Shown here one piece after another: positions 17,406-25,966 of a DNA stretch of 64,000 nucleotides (position 1 is the first letter of the stretch; each line of letters starts with the position of its first letter). The stretch lies in NCBI GenBank assembly GCA_018141845.1, contig CP073340.1, positions 1,017,001 through 1,081,000 of the forward strand, read 5' to 3'. The position numbers were made by a program, and so were the translations under genes. This DNA comes from Lachnospiraceae bacterium oral taxon 096 (lineage in GTDB: Bacteria > Bacillota > Clostridia > Lachnospirales > Lachnospiraceae). The notes beneath the pieces were generated by a model, which worked only from the letters and a program-made list of their open reading frames with translations, was not told the DNA's origin and searched no databases.

Positions 17406-19970
17406 ATGAAGCAATTTGTTGTCACAGGAATGACCTGTGCGGCCTGTCAGGCCCATGTGGAAAAAGCTGTTTCCAAACTAAATGATGTATCTTCGGTGAG
17501 TGTCTCTCTATTGACGAATTCGATGGCTGTCGAGGGAAGTGCGAGTGACGAAGAAATTATTCAAGCTGTAGAGGATGCAGGCTATGGTGCCCAAGTCAAG
17601 GGAGCAAACGAGGAAAAGAAAGTTTCAGCGAGTGAAAAGCTTGCAGCCAATGCGGATGCCCTTGTGGACAGAGAGACTCCAAAACTTGTAAAGAGACTGA
17701 AACTTTCATTGATTTGGCTTGCAATATTGATGTATTTGACTATGGGGCACAATATGCTCAATTGGCCGGTGCCAGGATTTTTATATCACAATCACATAGG
17801 ACTGGCACTCACCCAGATGCTCATTGCGATTATAGTGATGTATATTAACCGAGTATTTTTTACTTCTGGATTTAAGACATTGGTGCATTTGGCACCGAAT
17901 ATGGATACCTTGGTGGCTCTTGGCTCATCGGCGTCCTTTGGTTGGTCAGTGTATGTGTTTTATAAGATGAGTGTAATGATTACTCAGGGCACTTCCAATA
18001 TGGATTTGATGCCTGTGTACCATTCTCAGCTCTATTTTGAAACGGCGGCAATGATCCCGGCATTGATCACGGTGGGAAAGACCTTGGAGTCGATGTCCAA
18101 GGGAAGAACAACGGATGCCCTAAAGAATTTGATGAAAATGGCACCAAAGATGGCTGTCGTGGAGAGAGAGGGAAAGGCTGTTGAGGTTGGTATTGATGAA
18201 GTGGCTCTTGGCGATATCTTTGTAGTCAAACCTGGTGAGTCTATTCCAGTGGACGGCGTGATTGTGGAAGGAACAACAGCCGTCGATGAATCAGCACTTA
18301 CCGGTGAGTCCATTCCTGTTGATAAATCGGTCAATGATGTGATTTCAGCCGCAACGATGAACCAATCGGGATTTATTCGGGCAAGAGCAACTCGAGTGGG
18401 AGAAGATACCACATTTTCTCAAATTATTCAAATGGTATCGGACGCAGCGGCGACGAAGGCTCCGATTGCAAGAATTGCAGACAAGATTTCTGGAATTTTT
18501 GTTCCAACCATTATTGGTATCGCCGTTTTGGTCACATTAGGTTGGCTGATTGCGGGAAGAGATTTTTCACATTCACTCGAGAGAGGAATTGCTATTTTGG
18601 TGATTGCCTGTCCTTGTGCACTTGGACTAGCAACGCCCGTGGCTGTTATGGTGGGAAATGGTCTTGGTGCAAAAAATGGTATTTTATTTAAGACTTCAGC
18701 TGCACTTGAAAATACAGGAAGATTGCAGATTGTAGCATTAGATAAGACAGGAACAATTACTGCTGGAAAGCCAGAAGTTACCGACATTATACCAGCACAG
18801 GGAGTAGAAAGCGAAGAGTTGATTCGTCTTGCCTATGCCATTGAGTTAAAGTCAGAACATCCATTGGCAAAGTCCATTGTTCAATATGCTAGTGAAAAGA
18901 AGATAGAGGCAAGGCAGGTCAGTGAGTTTAAGGTGTTGGCTGGAAATGGTCTGACAGGTATTGTCGATGGTCATCAAGTTTATGGTGGATCGAATACATT
19001 TATTAAGACATTGACAAATATTGATAGTAACTTGCAGGCAAAGAGTGATGAACTGGCCAATCAAGGAAAGACACCACTGTTTTTTGCAAGAGATGGAAAA
19101 TTGTTAGGTATGATTGCGGTTGCCGATGTCATCAAGGAAGATTCTGCACAGGCTGTGAAAGAATTACAAAATATGGGCATTGAAGTTGTGATGCTCACCG
19201 GTGACAACGAAAAGACGGCAAAGACCATTGGTGCACAGGCTGGAGTTGATGAAGTCATTGCGGGTGTTCTTCCAGATGGAAAAGAAGCGGTTATTCGACA
19301 GCTTCAAAAGAGAGGAAAAGTGGCCATGGTTGGAGATGGTATCAATGATGCCCCAGCACTGACCAGAGCCGATACAGGAATTGCCATTGGTGCAGGAACA
19401 GATGTGGCGATTGACTCCGCAGATGTTGTTTTGATGAATTCAAAGTTGACGGATGTTTCTGGGGCCATTCGTCTTTCAAGGGCAACGATTCGAAATATTC
19501 ATGAGAATCTCTTTTGGGCATTTGGCTACAATGTGATTTTAATTCCAATTGCAGCAGGAATTATTCCAAAGTTTCAGATGAACCCAATGTGGGGAGCGGC
19601 AGCGATGTCGATTTCTTCCTTTACGGTATGTATGAATGCATTGCGACTGAATTTATTTCGTGTGCACGATGCATCAAAGGACAAGAAGTTAAAGCACAGG
19701 GCATTATCAGATCAAGTAGCACAGAGTACAGAAGAGAAAATAGAAGAAAACAAAGGAGAAGAGAAAATGAAAGTGAAGATTGAAGGAATGATGTGTGGTC
19801 ATTGTGAGGCAACGGTAAAGAAGGCATTGGAGGCCATTGATGGTGTTGAATCTGCAGAGGTTTCTCACGAGAAAAATGAGGCTCTACTTACAACTTCAAA
19901 GGATGTTCCTGAAGATGTAATTAAGGCTGCAGTGGAAGCAAAGGATTATAAGTTCTGCGGAATAGAGTAA
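17406..19970 (+). CDS. copA: copper-exporting P-type ATPase with N- and C-terminal metal domains
   Basis: An 854-residue P1B-1 ATPase. It has an N-terminal HMA domain (GMTCAAC, 8-14), a transmembrane CPC motif (402-404), phosphorylation site DKTGT at Asp446, TGES, SEHPLA, and hinge GDGIND (643-648). The last membrane part has GYNVILIP and SSFTVCMNALRL. It exports Cu(I) with ATP. Unusually, a second HMA domain (GMMCGHC, 794-800) is joined at the C-terminus through a Glu/Lys-rich linker (about 755-787). In related species this is normally the separate chaperone CopZ. A ribosome binding site and ATG inside the linker could also make it free. Confidence 0.95.
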   Translation: MKQFVVTGMTCAACQAHVEKAVSKLNDVSSVSVSLLTNSMAVEGSASDEEIIQAVEDAGYGAQVKGANEEKKVSASEKLAANADALVDRETPKLVKRLKLSLIWLAILMYLTMGHNMLNWPVPGFLYHNHIGLALTQMLIAIIVMYINRVFFTSGFKTLVHLAPNMDTLVALGSSASFGWSVYVFYKMSVMITQGTSNMDLMPVYHSQLYFETAAMIPALITVGKTLESMSKGRTTDALKNLMKMAPKMAVVEREGKAVEVGIDEVALGDIFVVKPGESIPVDGVIVEGTTAVDESALTGESIPVDKSVNDVISAATMNQSGFIRARATRVGEDTTFSQIIQMVSDAAATKAPIARIADKISGIFVPTIIGIAVLVTLGWLIAGRDFSHSLERGIAILVIACPCALGLATPVAVMVGNGLGAKNGILFKTSAALENTGRLQIVALDKTGTITAGKPEVTDIIPAQGVESEELIRLAYAIELKSEHPLAKSIVQYASEKKIEARQVSEFKVLAGNGLTGIVDGHQVYGGSNTFIKTLTNIDSNLQAKSDELANQGKTPLFFARDGKLLGMIAVADVIKEDSAQAVKELQNMGIEVVMLTGDNEKTAKTIGAQAGVDEVIAGVLPDGKEAVIRQLQKRGKVAMVGDGINDAPALTRADTGIAIGAGTDVAIDSADVVLMNSKLTDVSGAIRLSRATIRNIHENLFWAFGYNVILIPIAAGIIPKFQMNPMWGAAAMSISSFTVCMNALRLNLFRVHDASKDKKLKHRALSDQVAQSTEEKIEENKGEEKMKVKIEGMMCGHCEATVKKALEAIDGVESAEVSHEKNEALLTTSKDVPEDVIKAAVEAKDYKFCGIE
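19753..19970 (+). other. copZ: internal start for a free CopZ-like domain inside copA
   Basis: AAGGAG at 19753-19758 lies eight bases before an in-frame ATG at 19767. Translation from there gives a 67-residue HMA protein (MKVKIEGMMCGHC at its start), the size of CopZ. The preceding linker is low-complexity Glu/Lys, consistent with a fusion of copA and copZ that kept the copZ start. Whether it is used is untested. Confidence 0.55.
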
Positions 19971-19980
19971 AAGATAAGAG

Positions 19981-20021
19981 GTCGGCTGTCCTACTTTTAG
20001 AGTGTGACAGCCGACTTTTCT
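19981..20021 (+). terminator. terminator after copA
   Basis: Perfect ten-base stem GTCGGCTGTC (19981-19990) with GACAGCCGAC (20006-20015), then TTTTCTT. Confidence 0.9.
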
Positions 20022-20146
20022 TATGTTGTGTGGTTAAAATTTGTGTGGAGAAATTCTGAAGAATCTATGAAAAAAAACGAAAGACAACACAGTATACAAA
20101 AACTTATAGTATAATGAAAAAAGGAAAGACACAAAGGAGGTTTGTG

Positions 20147-20344
20147 ATGAACGAAATTTTTGAAAAAACAATAGAGAACAATAAGACATTAAAAGCTATT
20201 GTCGTTGTACATATTTTGTTGGCATTTTTGGGTGGTTTAGTGATTGGTATGTTGATCTCACCAAATCGAGATATTTCAATAGCAAGTCATAATAAAATTA
20301 CGAAGAAATCTTATCGTGGTGAAGAAGAGGAAGAGGATGAGTAA
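20147..20344 (+). CDS. small single-span membrane protein
   Basis: A 65-residue protein with one hydrophobic helix at about residues 17-39 (IVVVHILLAFLGGLVIGMLI) and a very acidic C-terminus (GEEEEEDE). I do not recognise a family. The ATG at 20147 has AAAGGAGG nearby. A TATAAT box at 20110-20115 may be its promoter, though no clear -35 is seen. It overlaps the start of the (p)ppGpp synthetase gene by eight bases, so the two are translationally linked. It may work as a membrane anchor or partner for the downstream signalling proteins; that is inference. Confidence 0.65.
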   Translation: MNEIFEKTIENNKTLKAIVVVHILLAFLGGLVIGMLISPNRDISIASHNKITKKSYRGEEEEEDE

Positions 20345-20939
20345 GGAAAGCATTTATGGCGAGTACTTGCCAAAATTGGAGGCTGCACGAGATTATTTAG
20401 TCAAAGAGATTGAGGTTGTCAGAGAAGAAATGAAGAAAAAGTATGACCTTGATCCAGTGGAGCATTTGATTAGCCGAATTAAGAGCGAAGAGAGTATGCG
20501 GGAAAAATGTCGAAGAAAGGGATTTGAAGAGACGACAGAAAGTGCATTGACAAAGATTTTTGATGCAGTGGGCATACGTGTAGTGTGTGCCTTTATCAGT
20601 GATGTCTATGTCATCCGAGACCACTTAGTTCAATTAACAAATTGCGAATTAGTCAAGGAAAAGGACTATATTAAGAGGGCAAAGGATAATGGCTATCGAA
20701 GCTATCATATGATTTTAAAGGTTTGGGGTGCGGTCTATGTTGAGATTCAATTGAGGACGATTTCTCAGGATACTTGGGCTGCACTTGAGCATCATCTCTA
20801 TTACAAAAAGGAAAAGATGGTGGATGATGTATTGATTGAGGCCGAGCTAAAGCGCTGTGCCGATGAGTTGGCATCGACAGATTTATCTATGCAAACCATT
20901 CGGGATATGATTCAGGCGGGAAAGGAAGAAAAATCATAG
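20337..20939 (+). CDS. small alarmone synthetase, RelQ-type
   Basis: A 200-residue RelA/SpoT synthetase-domain protein without HD hydrolase, TGS or ACT domains. Motifs include RIKSEESM, DAVGIRVVCAF, AKDNGYRSYHM and the catalytic EIQLRTISQDTWAALEH. It would make (p)ppGpp or related alarmones from ATP and GDP/GTP. Length and layout fit RelQ (YjbM/SAS1). The ATG at 20337 has AGAGG upstream and overlaps the previous gene. Its stop codon overlaps the GTG of the response regulator, which suggests coupled expression with the two-component system. Confidence 0.9.
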   Translation: MSKESIYGEYLPKLEAARDYLVKEIEVVREEMKKKYDLDPVEHLISRIKSEESMREKCRRKGFEETTESALTKIFDAVGIRVVCAFISDVYVIRDHLVQLTNCELVKEKDYIKRAKDNGYRSYHMILKVWGAVYVEIQLRTISQDTWAALEHHLYYKKEKMVDDVLIEAELKRCADELASTDLSMQTIRDMIQAGKEEKS

Positions 20940-21616
20940 TGAAGATATTACTTGCAGAAGATACAAGAGATATGAATAGAGTATTGAGTATGGCATTAGC
21001 CCATGAGGGGTATGTGGTGGATTCTTGCTTTGATGGGGAGGAGGCACTCACTCATGCCATGAGCAATGGCTATGATGCAATGATTTTAGATATTATGATG
21101 CCAAAGATGAGCGGAATAGAAGTCCTAAAAGAAGCACGCAAAAAGAATATTGTGACACCGATTATGATGCTGACTGCAAAGGCAGAAATTGATGACCGTG
21201 TGGAAGGATTGGATGCTGGAGCAGATGACTACCTGACTAAGCCATTTGCAATGAAGGAATTACTCGCCAGAGTGCGAGCAATGACAAGGAGAAAGCGTGA
21301 ATATAGTTCAGAGATACTGAAATTTGGAGATATTTTACTCAATGGAGATAGTTTTGAATTGAAGGCACAAAATAGTGTTCGGCTGTCAGTAAAAGAGTTT
21401 GAAATGTTACAATTGATGATTGTCCATGCGGGGCATCGTCTCTCTGTGCAATATTTGCTCGAACACATATGGGAGGGCGATGAAGCGGCAACAGAGAGCA
21501 CAGTAAAACTCTATATCGCCTATCTAAAGAGTAAACTTGCAGCTGTTTCCATGTGTGTGCACATTGAAGAAGTTGATGGACATTATCAATTATTAGCTGG
21601 AGAAGAGAATGGATAA
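20939..21616 (+). CDS. response regulator, OmpR/PhoB type
   Basis: A 225-residue regulator with an N-terminal receiver domain (acidic pair in LLAEDTRDM, phospho-acceptor Asp51 in LDIMMPKMSG, Lys in LTKPF) and a C-terminal winged-helix DNA-binding domain (about 130-220). The GTG start overlaps the stop of the alarmone synthetase (TAGTG) and the end overlaps the kinase by eight bases. The signal and targets are unknown. Confidence 0.92.
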   Translation: MKILLAEDTRDMNRVLSMALAHEGYVVDSCFDGEEALTHAMSNGYDAMILDIMMPKMSGIEVLKEARKKNIVTPIMMLTAKAEIDDRVEGLDAGADDYLTKPFAMKELLARVRAMTRRKREYSSEILKFGDILLNGDSFELKAQNSVRLSVKEFEMLQLMIVHAGHRLSVQYLLEHIWEGDEAATESTVKLYIAYLKSKLAAVSMCVHIEEVDGHYQLLAGEENG

Positions 21617-22922
21617 ACGCACAATTGATCAATTGCGTAGAAGATTTATATTTATTGCATTTTTTTCACTCACTGTGGCAATGCTTTTTATTTCCTCCTT
21701 GATTTATCTCACCAATAATATTATAGAGAAAAGAAATGTTCGCATGATTCTCAATTATATTGTGGAAAACGAGGGGGAACTTCAGGGATCGACCGATCAA
21801 AGAGATGGTGAAGTTATTCGAGACAGGGTGAATTCAGACTACAATGTCATTCGATTTTTGGGAGAAATTTTTAATAATGCGGGGGTAGGGGATGACTCTG
21901 GTCGGTATTATCGTGCAAGTTATTTTGCTATTCTCTATGACAGTCAGGGAAAATTTTTGAGAACCCGAACCAACCATGTCCTCTTGGTGACAGATGCAGA
22001 GGCTCAGGCGTATGGACGACAGGCACTGATGAGCAAGAGAAAATCGGGACGAGTGGGTGTCTACTACTACAAGGTGGGAAAGACAGATGATGGAGGGACC
22101 ATTGTGGTCTACCTTGACCGCACAGATAATCTATTAGTCAGTGCAAGACTACTCTATTTAGTGGTTATGATTATTATTGTGGGAATGAGCATTGCTGGAA
22201 CATTGACTTGGCGGGTTTCCTACATGGCCATTCAGCCAGAAATCAAAAATGCAGAAAATCAAAAGCGCTTTTTGACGAATGCAAGTCATGAGTTAAAGAC
22301 GCCTCTTGCCGTGATTCGGGCCAATACAGAGATGCAGGAAATGTTGGAGGGGCAGAATGAATGGACGGAATCAACAATGCGTCAAGTGGAGAGATTGAGT
22401 GGACTGATTCAAAATCTCGTGATGATTACCAGATCGAATGAACACAGTGGGGAGCATGGAGATATTGAGATTTGTGATATCACAAAAATCATAGATGAAA
22501 GCTTTGATGCCTTTCAATCAGTAATCTTGAGAGAAAAAAAACAAATCAAGAAGGAAATTCAAGAAAATGTGAAAATGAGAGCAAGAGAAGGTCATATTCG
22601 TCAGCTCTGTTCTCTGTTAGTGGACAATGCAATTAAGTATTGTGATGATGAGGGAGAGATTAGTGTTTCTCTATTTCAAAAGGGCAGAGGAATCATGTTA
22701 GTTATTTCCAACACCTATAAAGAGGGGGCAAAGGTCGATTATCAGCGATTCTTTGAGCGATTTTATCGCCAAGATGAGTCGCACAACAATGACAATCGCA
22801 GTGGATATGGTATTGGACTTTCGATTGCAGAGAATATTGTTGAGCAGTATCGAGGCGTGATTCGAGCTGATTGGAAAGAGGATGTTATTTATTTTAAATG
22901 TATGTTAAAACCGCTTCGATAA
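21609..22922 (+). CDS. sensor histidine kinase
   Basis: A 437-residue membrane kinase. Helix one is at about 13-35, an extracytoplasmic sensor of about 140 residues follows, and helix two is at about 176-198. The HisKA motif NASHELKTPLAVIRANTE has His227. The HATPase part has VDNAIKYC (N box) and GYGIGLSIAEN (G box). It should phosphorylate the preceding response regulator. The sensor domain has no recognised fold. It is the last gene of the four-gene cluster that starts at 20147. Confidence 0.92.
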   Translation: MDKRTIDQLRRRFIFIAFFSLTVAMLFISSLIYLTNNIIEKRNVRMILNYIVENEGELQGSTDQRDGEVIRDRVNSDYNVIRFLGEIFNNAGVGDDSGRYYRASYFAILYDSQGKFLRTRTNHVLLVTDAEAQAYGRQALMSKRKSGRVGVYYYKVGKTDDGGTIVVYLDRTDNLLVSARLLYLVVMIIIVGMSIAGTLTWRVSYMAIQPEIKNAENQKRFLTNASHELKTPLAVIRANTEMQEMLEGQNEWTESTMRQVERLSGLIQNLVMITRSNEHSGEHGDIEICDITKIIDESFDAFQSVILREKKQIKKEIQENVKMRAREGHIRQLCSLLVDNAIKYCDDEGEISVSLFQKGRGIMLVISNTYKEGAKVDYQRFFERFYRQDESHNNDNRSGYGIGLSIAENIVEQYRGVIRADWKEDVIYFKCMLKPLR

Positions 22923-22934
22923 AAGAACAATCAA

Positions 22935-22978
22935 AAAATGGGAGAGTGCTAATCACTAAAATTGGTCACTTTCCCATT
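22935..22978. terminator. bidirectional terminator between kinase and symporter genes
   Basis: AAATGGGAGAGTG (22935-22947) pairs with CACTTTCCCATTT (22966-22978), with A-rich and T-rich flanks. It lies between convergent genes. Confidence 0.8.
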
Positions 22979-22992
22979 TATCTTTTTTGATG

Positions 22993-24408
22993 TTATTCTT
23001 TCCAATAATCCAATTCTTGGATTTCTTCTTCCTTCATGCCAATATTTTTGGCAAGGAAAACTGGATTTTTTCCAGCTTTTTTCTGTAGTTCGTAATCTTT
23101 TTCTGTGCGAATGACAAGTCCGCCCATACGAATACAACATGGAATATTAATGAGAGCCATCAATCCCATCGTAATATCGGCCAGTGCCCAGGCAACATCG
23201 GATGCTGAAATGGCACCGACAAAGATAATCAATGAACATAGAATATGAAAACAGGTCATAAAGGGCTTGGAAGGTCGCTTATTGTGATTGAGATAGGCAA
23301 GTGCATTTTCACAATAGTATAGATTTCCAAGTAGAGTCGTAAAGGAAAAGAGTGTCATCGCAAAGGCGATAAAAGTTGGTCCGAAACTACCCAAGACACT
23401 GCGAATGGCCTCTTGAACATAGGGAGCTCCCTGAATATCTTTTGTGCGTGCAACGCCAGTGGAAAGGCACATCAATGCGGTCGAAGTGCAGATGAGCATG
23501 GTGTCGATAAAGACAGAGACCACCTGAACAAGACCTTGCTTTACGGGATGAGATACCATGGCAGAAGCAGCAGCATTTGGGGCAGAACCAACACCAGCTT
23601 CATTGGAATAAAGACCCCTCTTAATGCCATAGATTAGGCAAGATCCTGCAAGTCCACCAGCAAAGGAGCGAGGGCTAAAGGCATCAGAAAAAATCAGGAC
23701 AAACATTCTAGGGATTGCTCTGGCATTGACAACCAGCACAATAGCAGAAACAATCACATAGGAGATGCCCATGACAGGCACTAAAATTTCAGTGATTTTC
23801 ACAATTCCTTTTCCACCGCCAAGCAAACAAAAGAGAGTGAGCAAGGCGACAATGGCACCAATAATGATTGGTGTAGTCTGTGGATGGTAAAACGAGTAGA
23901 CAGCAAAAGTTGACTGCAAGTTGTAGGAACAAAGCAAATTAAAGCCAAAGCCATAGGTACAGATCAAAAAGAGGACAAAGAGTATGGCAAGGAATTTGCT
24001 CTTTAGTGCAGTTTCAATGTAGTAGGCCGGCCCCCCGTAGCAGTTGTCCGCATTGTCTTTTCTCTTATAAATTTGAGCTAGCGTACTCTCAATAAAGGCG
24101 GTTGCTGAACCTAGGATGGCAAGCACCCACATCCAAAATACAGCGCCAGGTCCTCCCAAGACAATAGCACTGGAAATGCCAATAATATTTCCTGTGCCAA
24201 CACGAGAGGCTGTAGAAACCATGAGTGCTTGAAAGGACGAAACCGATTGTTTGTCGTCTGGTTTTTCGAGAAGCACACGCAGAGCTTCTGGAAAAAGACG
24301 GATTTGGATGAACCTTGTGCGAACACTAAAATAGATTGCCGCAGCAGCGAGCACAACAATCAAAATAGGATAGTACATAAAGTCATCAAGAAATTTTAAG
24401 ATTTGCAT
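22993..24408 (-). CDS. alanine/glycine:cation symporter (AgcS family)
   Basis: A 471-residue membrane protein with about ten to eleven hydrophobic segments. AGCS family motifs are present: ASRVGTGNIIGISSAIVLGGPGA and IKRGLYSNEAGVGSAPNAAASA. These transporters import alanine or glycine with Na+ or H+. The exact substrate is not readable. The start at 24408 has AGGAGA just upstream; the frame is open to 24450 but without a ribosome binding site. The promoter region is shared divergently with the SWIM gene. Confidence 0.9.
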   Translation of the reverse strand: MQILKFLDDFMYYPILIVVLAAAAIYFSVRTRFIQIRLFPEALRVLLEKPDDKQSVSSFQALMVSTASRVGTGNIIGISSAIVLGGPGAVFWMWVLAILGSATAFIESTLAQIYKRKDNADNCYGGPAYYIETALKSKFLAILFVLFLICTYGFGFNLLCSYNLQSTFAVYSFYHPQTTPIIIGAIVALLTLFCLLGGGKGIVKITEILVPVMGISYVIVSAIVLVVNARAIPRMFVLIFSDAFSPRSFAGGLAGSCLIYGIKRGLYSNEAGVGSAPNAAASAMVSHPVKQGLVQVVSVFIDTMLICTSTALMCLSTGVARTKDIQGAPYVQEAIRSVLGSFGPTFIAFAMTLFSFTTLLGNLYYCENALAYLNHNKRPSKPFMTCFHILCSLIIFVGAISASDVAWALADITMGLMALINIPCCIRMGGLVIRTEKDYELQKKAGKNPVFLAKNIGMKEEEIQELDYWKE

Positions 24409-24450
24409 AACTTCTCCTAACATAAAAAATAAGATTGCTTGTAAGGGCAT

Positions 24451-24479
24451 ATTATAGCGTAAAATCTGTATTTATGCAA
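24451..24479 (-). promoter_or_regulatory. probable promoter of the AgcS symporter
   Basis: On the minus strand TTGCAT (24479-24474) and TATAAT (24456-24451) are 17 bases apart. The -35 is weak. Confidence 0.45.
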
Positions 24480-24485
24480 ATAAAA

Positions 24486-24494
24486 TGGTATAAT
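24486..24494 (+). promoter_or_regulatory. extended -10 promoter of the SWIM operon
   Basis: TGGTATAAT has a TGn extension and a perfect -10, 30 bases before the start codon. The -35 region is poor. Confidence 0.5.
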
Positions 24495-24523
24495 AGACAT
24501 ATTATAGAGAAAGGAATAGTGGT

Positions 24524-25954
24524 ATGAAAATATTTGACGAGCAAAAAATTGTTGCGATGGCACCCAATGCCAATGCAGTGAGTAATGGAAGAAAAATCTC
24601 TGCCAGTGGTGGCTTTGTTCGAAGGATAAAATCAGAGGATGATAGTTTCTATGCGGGAGAATGCAAGGGAAGTGGAAAGAAAAATTATATAGTTTCGGTG
24701 GACTTAGTGGATAGGAACAATCCTGTTTTTCGTTGTAGCTGTCCAAGTCGCCAATTTCCTTGTAAGCATAGCATTGCTCTGATGTTTGAAATGGTCGCTG
24801 ATAAAGCATTTGATATCGAAGATATTCCACAAGATATTTTAGATAAGAGAAGCAAGAAGGAAGTGAGGGAGCAGAAAAAGGCTGAAAAAGCTGAAAAGCC
24901 AAAGAAGGTGACCGCACAATCAAAGGCCGCCAGAACAAAAAAGATAAAGAAGCAGTTGGAAGGGCTTGACCTTTTGAGAGATTTAATGGCTAGAATTACA
25001 GATGTCGGTATTGCGGCGACGGCGAGTACACCATTAAAAGAAAATCAAGCATTGGCAAAGCAACTTGGCGATTACTATTTGCCGGGGGTTCAAGTGATTT
25101 TTAATCGCTTTTTATATGCCATGGAAAAAGTACAAAGAGAAAAGGAGACCAACTATTCTGATGCGGTGGACGAGCTAGTTAAGCTTCGCTATATTGAAAA
25201 GAGAGCAAGAGTCTATCTGGAAAAAAAATTAGAGAGCGATCAGCCAGAAGCGGATGACAATCTCCTCTATGAGGCTTTAGGTGGTGTGTGGAAATTGGAT
25301 GAACTTAACGCACTTGGGCTAAAAAAGGAAAAGGTAAGTCTTGTACAGCTTAGCTTTTCTGTTGAAAATGATCCGGTAAAAAGAGAGTTTGCTGACATTG
25401 GATATTGGATTGATTTAGAGGATGGTCAAATCAATTATACTGCAAATTATTGCCCAGAAAAGGCAAAGAAGTACATTCATAGAGAGGACAGCTTCTTTGA
25501 TGTCAAGGAGATAGAGACACTTTTATTTTATCCAGCAATGGAGGGAGAAAATAAAAGGATTCGCTGGGATAAGGATGGAGAGAGAAAAATTTCAGCAGAA
25601 GACATTCAAAAAATTCGAGGATTTGCAGCAAAGGGAATTTCGGATTGGATTAAGCCGGCAAAGAATGTCCTAAAGGCAACGCTCTCTGACAATGCCTATG
25701 CGGTTTTATTTCACTATTCAAAGATTGGTTTGAATACTGAGGGAGAATTTGTGGCAGAGGATGAGGACAAAAAGCAGATTATTTTGAAAAATAAGCAGGG
25801 AAAGACGGATGTCTTTGGATTTCTTCCCGTAGATGATGTGGAACACAATCAAGTTCTCTTTGGAATTGCCTACTATGATCAAGAAAATCGAAGAATTTGT
25901 GTTGAGCCAAGAAGTGTCATTACTAAGGACAGCGTTGTGCGATTGGCATATTAG
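24524..25954 (+). CDS. SWIM zinc finger protein
   Basis: A 476-residue protein with a SWIM finger near the N-terminus, CSCPSRQFPCKH: Cys71, Cys73, Cys80 and His82 (CxC-x6-CxH). A Lys/Glu-rich linker (about 110-140) is followed by a long C-terminal region without a recognised domain. SWIM fingers bind DNA or proteins. It starts a tightly spaced five-gene operon with a repeat protein, MoxR ATPase, DUF5682 protein and VWA protein. E. coli YehQ is a SWIM protein in the related yeh cluster. Function is unknown. Confidence 0.82.
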   Translation: MKIFDEQKIVAMAPNANAVSNGRKISASGGFVRRIKSEDDSFYAGECKGSGKKNYIVSVDLVDRNNPVFRCSCPSRQFPCKHSIALMFEMVADKAFDIEDIPQDILDKRSKKEVREQKKAEKAEKPKKVTAQSKAARTKKIKKQLEGLDLLRDLMARITDVGIAATASTPLKENQALAKQLGDYYLPGVQVIFNRFLYAMEKVQREKETNYSDAVDELVKLRYIEKRARVYLEKKLESDQPEADDNLLYEALGGVWKLDELNALGLKKEKVSLVQLSFSVENDPVKREFADIGYWIDLEDGQINYTANYCPEKAKKYIHREDSFFDVKEIETLLFYPAMEGENKRIRWDKDGERKISAEDIQKIRGFAAKGISDWIKPAKNVLKATLSDNAYAVLFHYSKIGLNTEGEFVAEDEDKKQIILKNKQGKTDVFGFLPVDDVEHNQVLFGIAYYDQENRRICVEPRSVITKDSVVRLAY

Positions 25955-25966
25955 AGGAGGCGGAAA

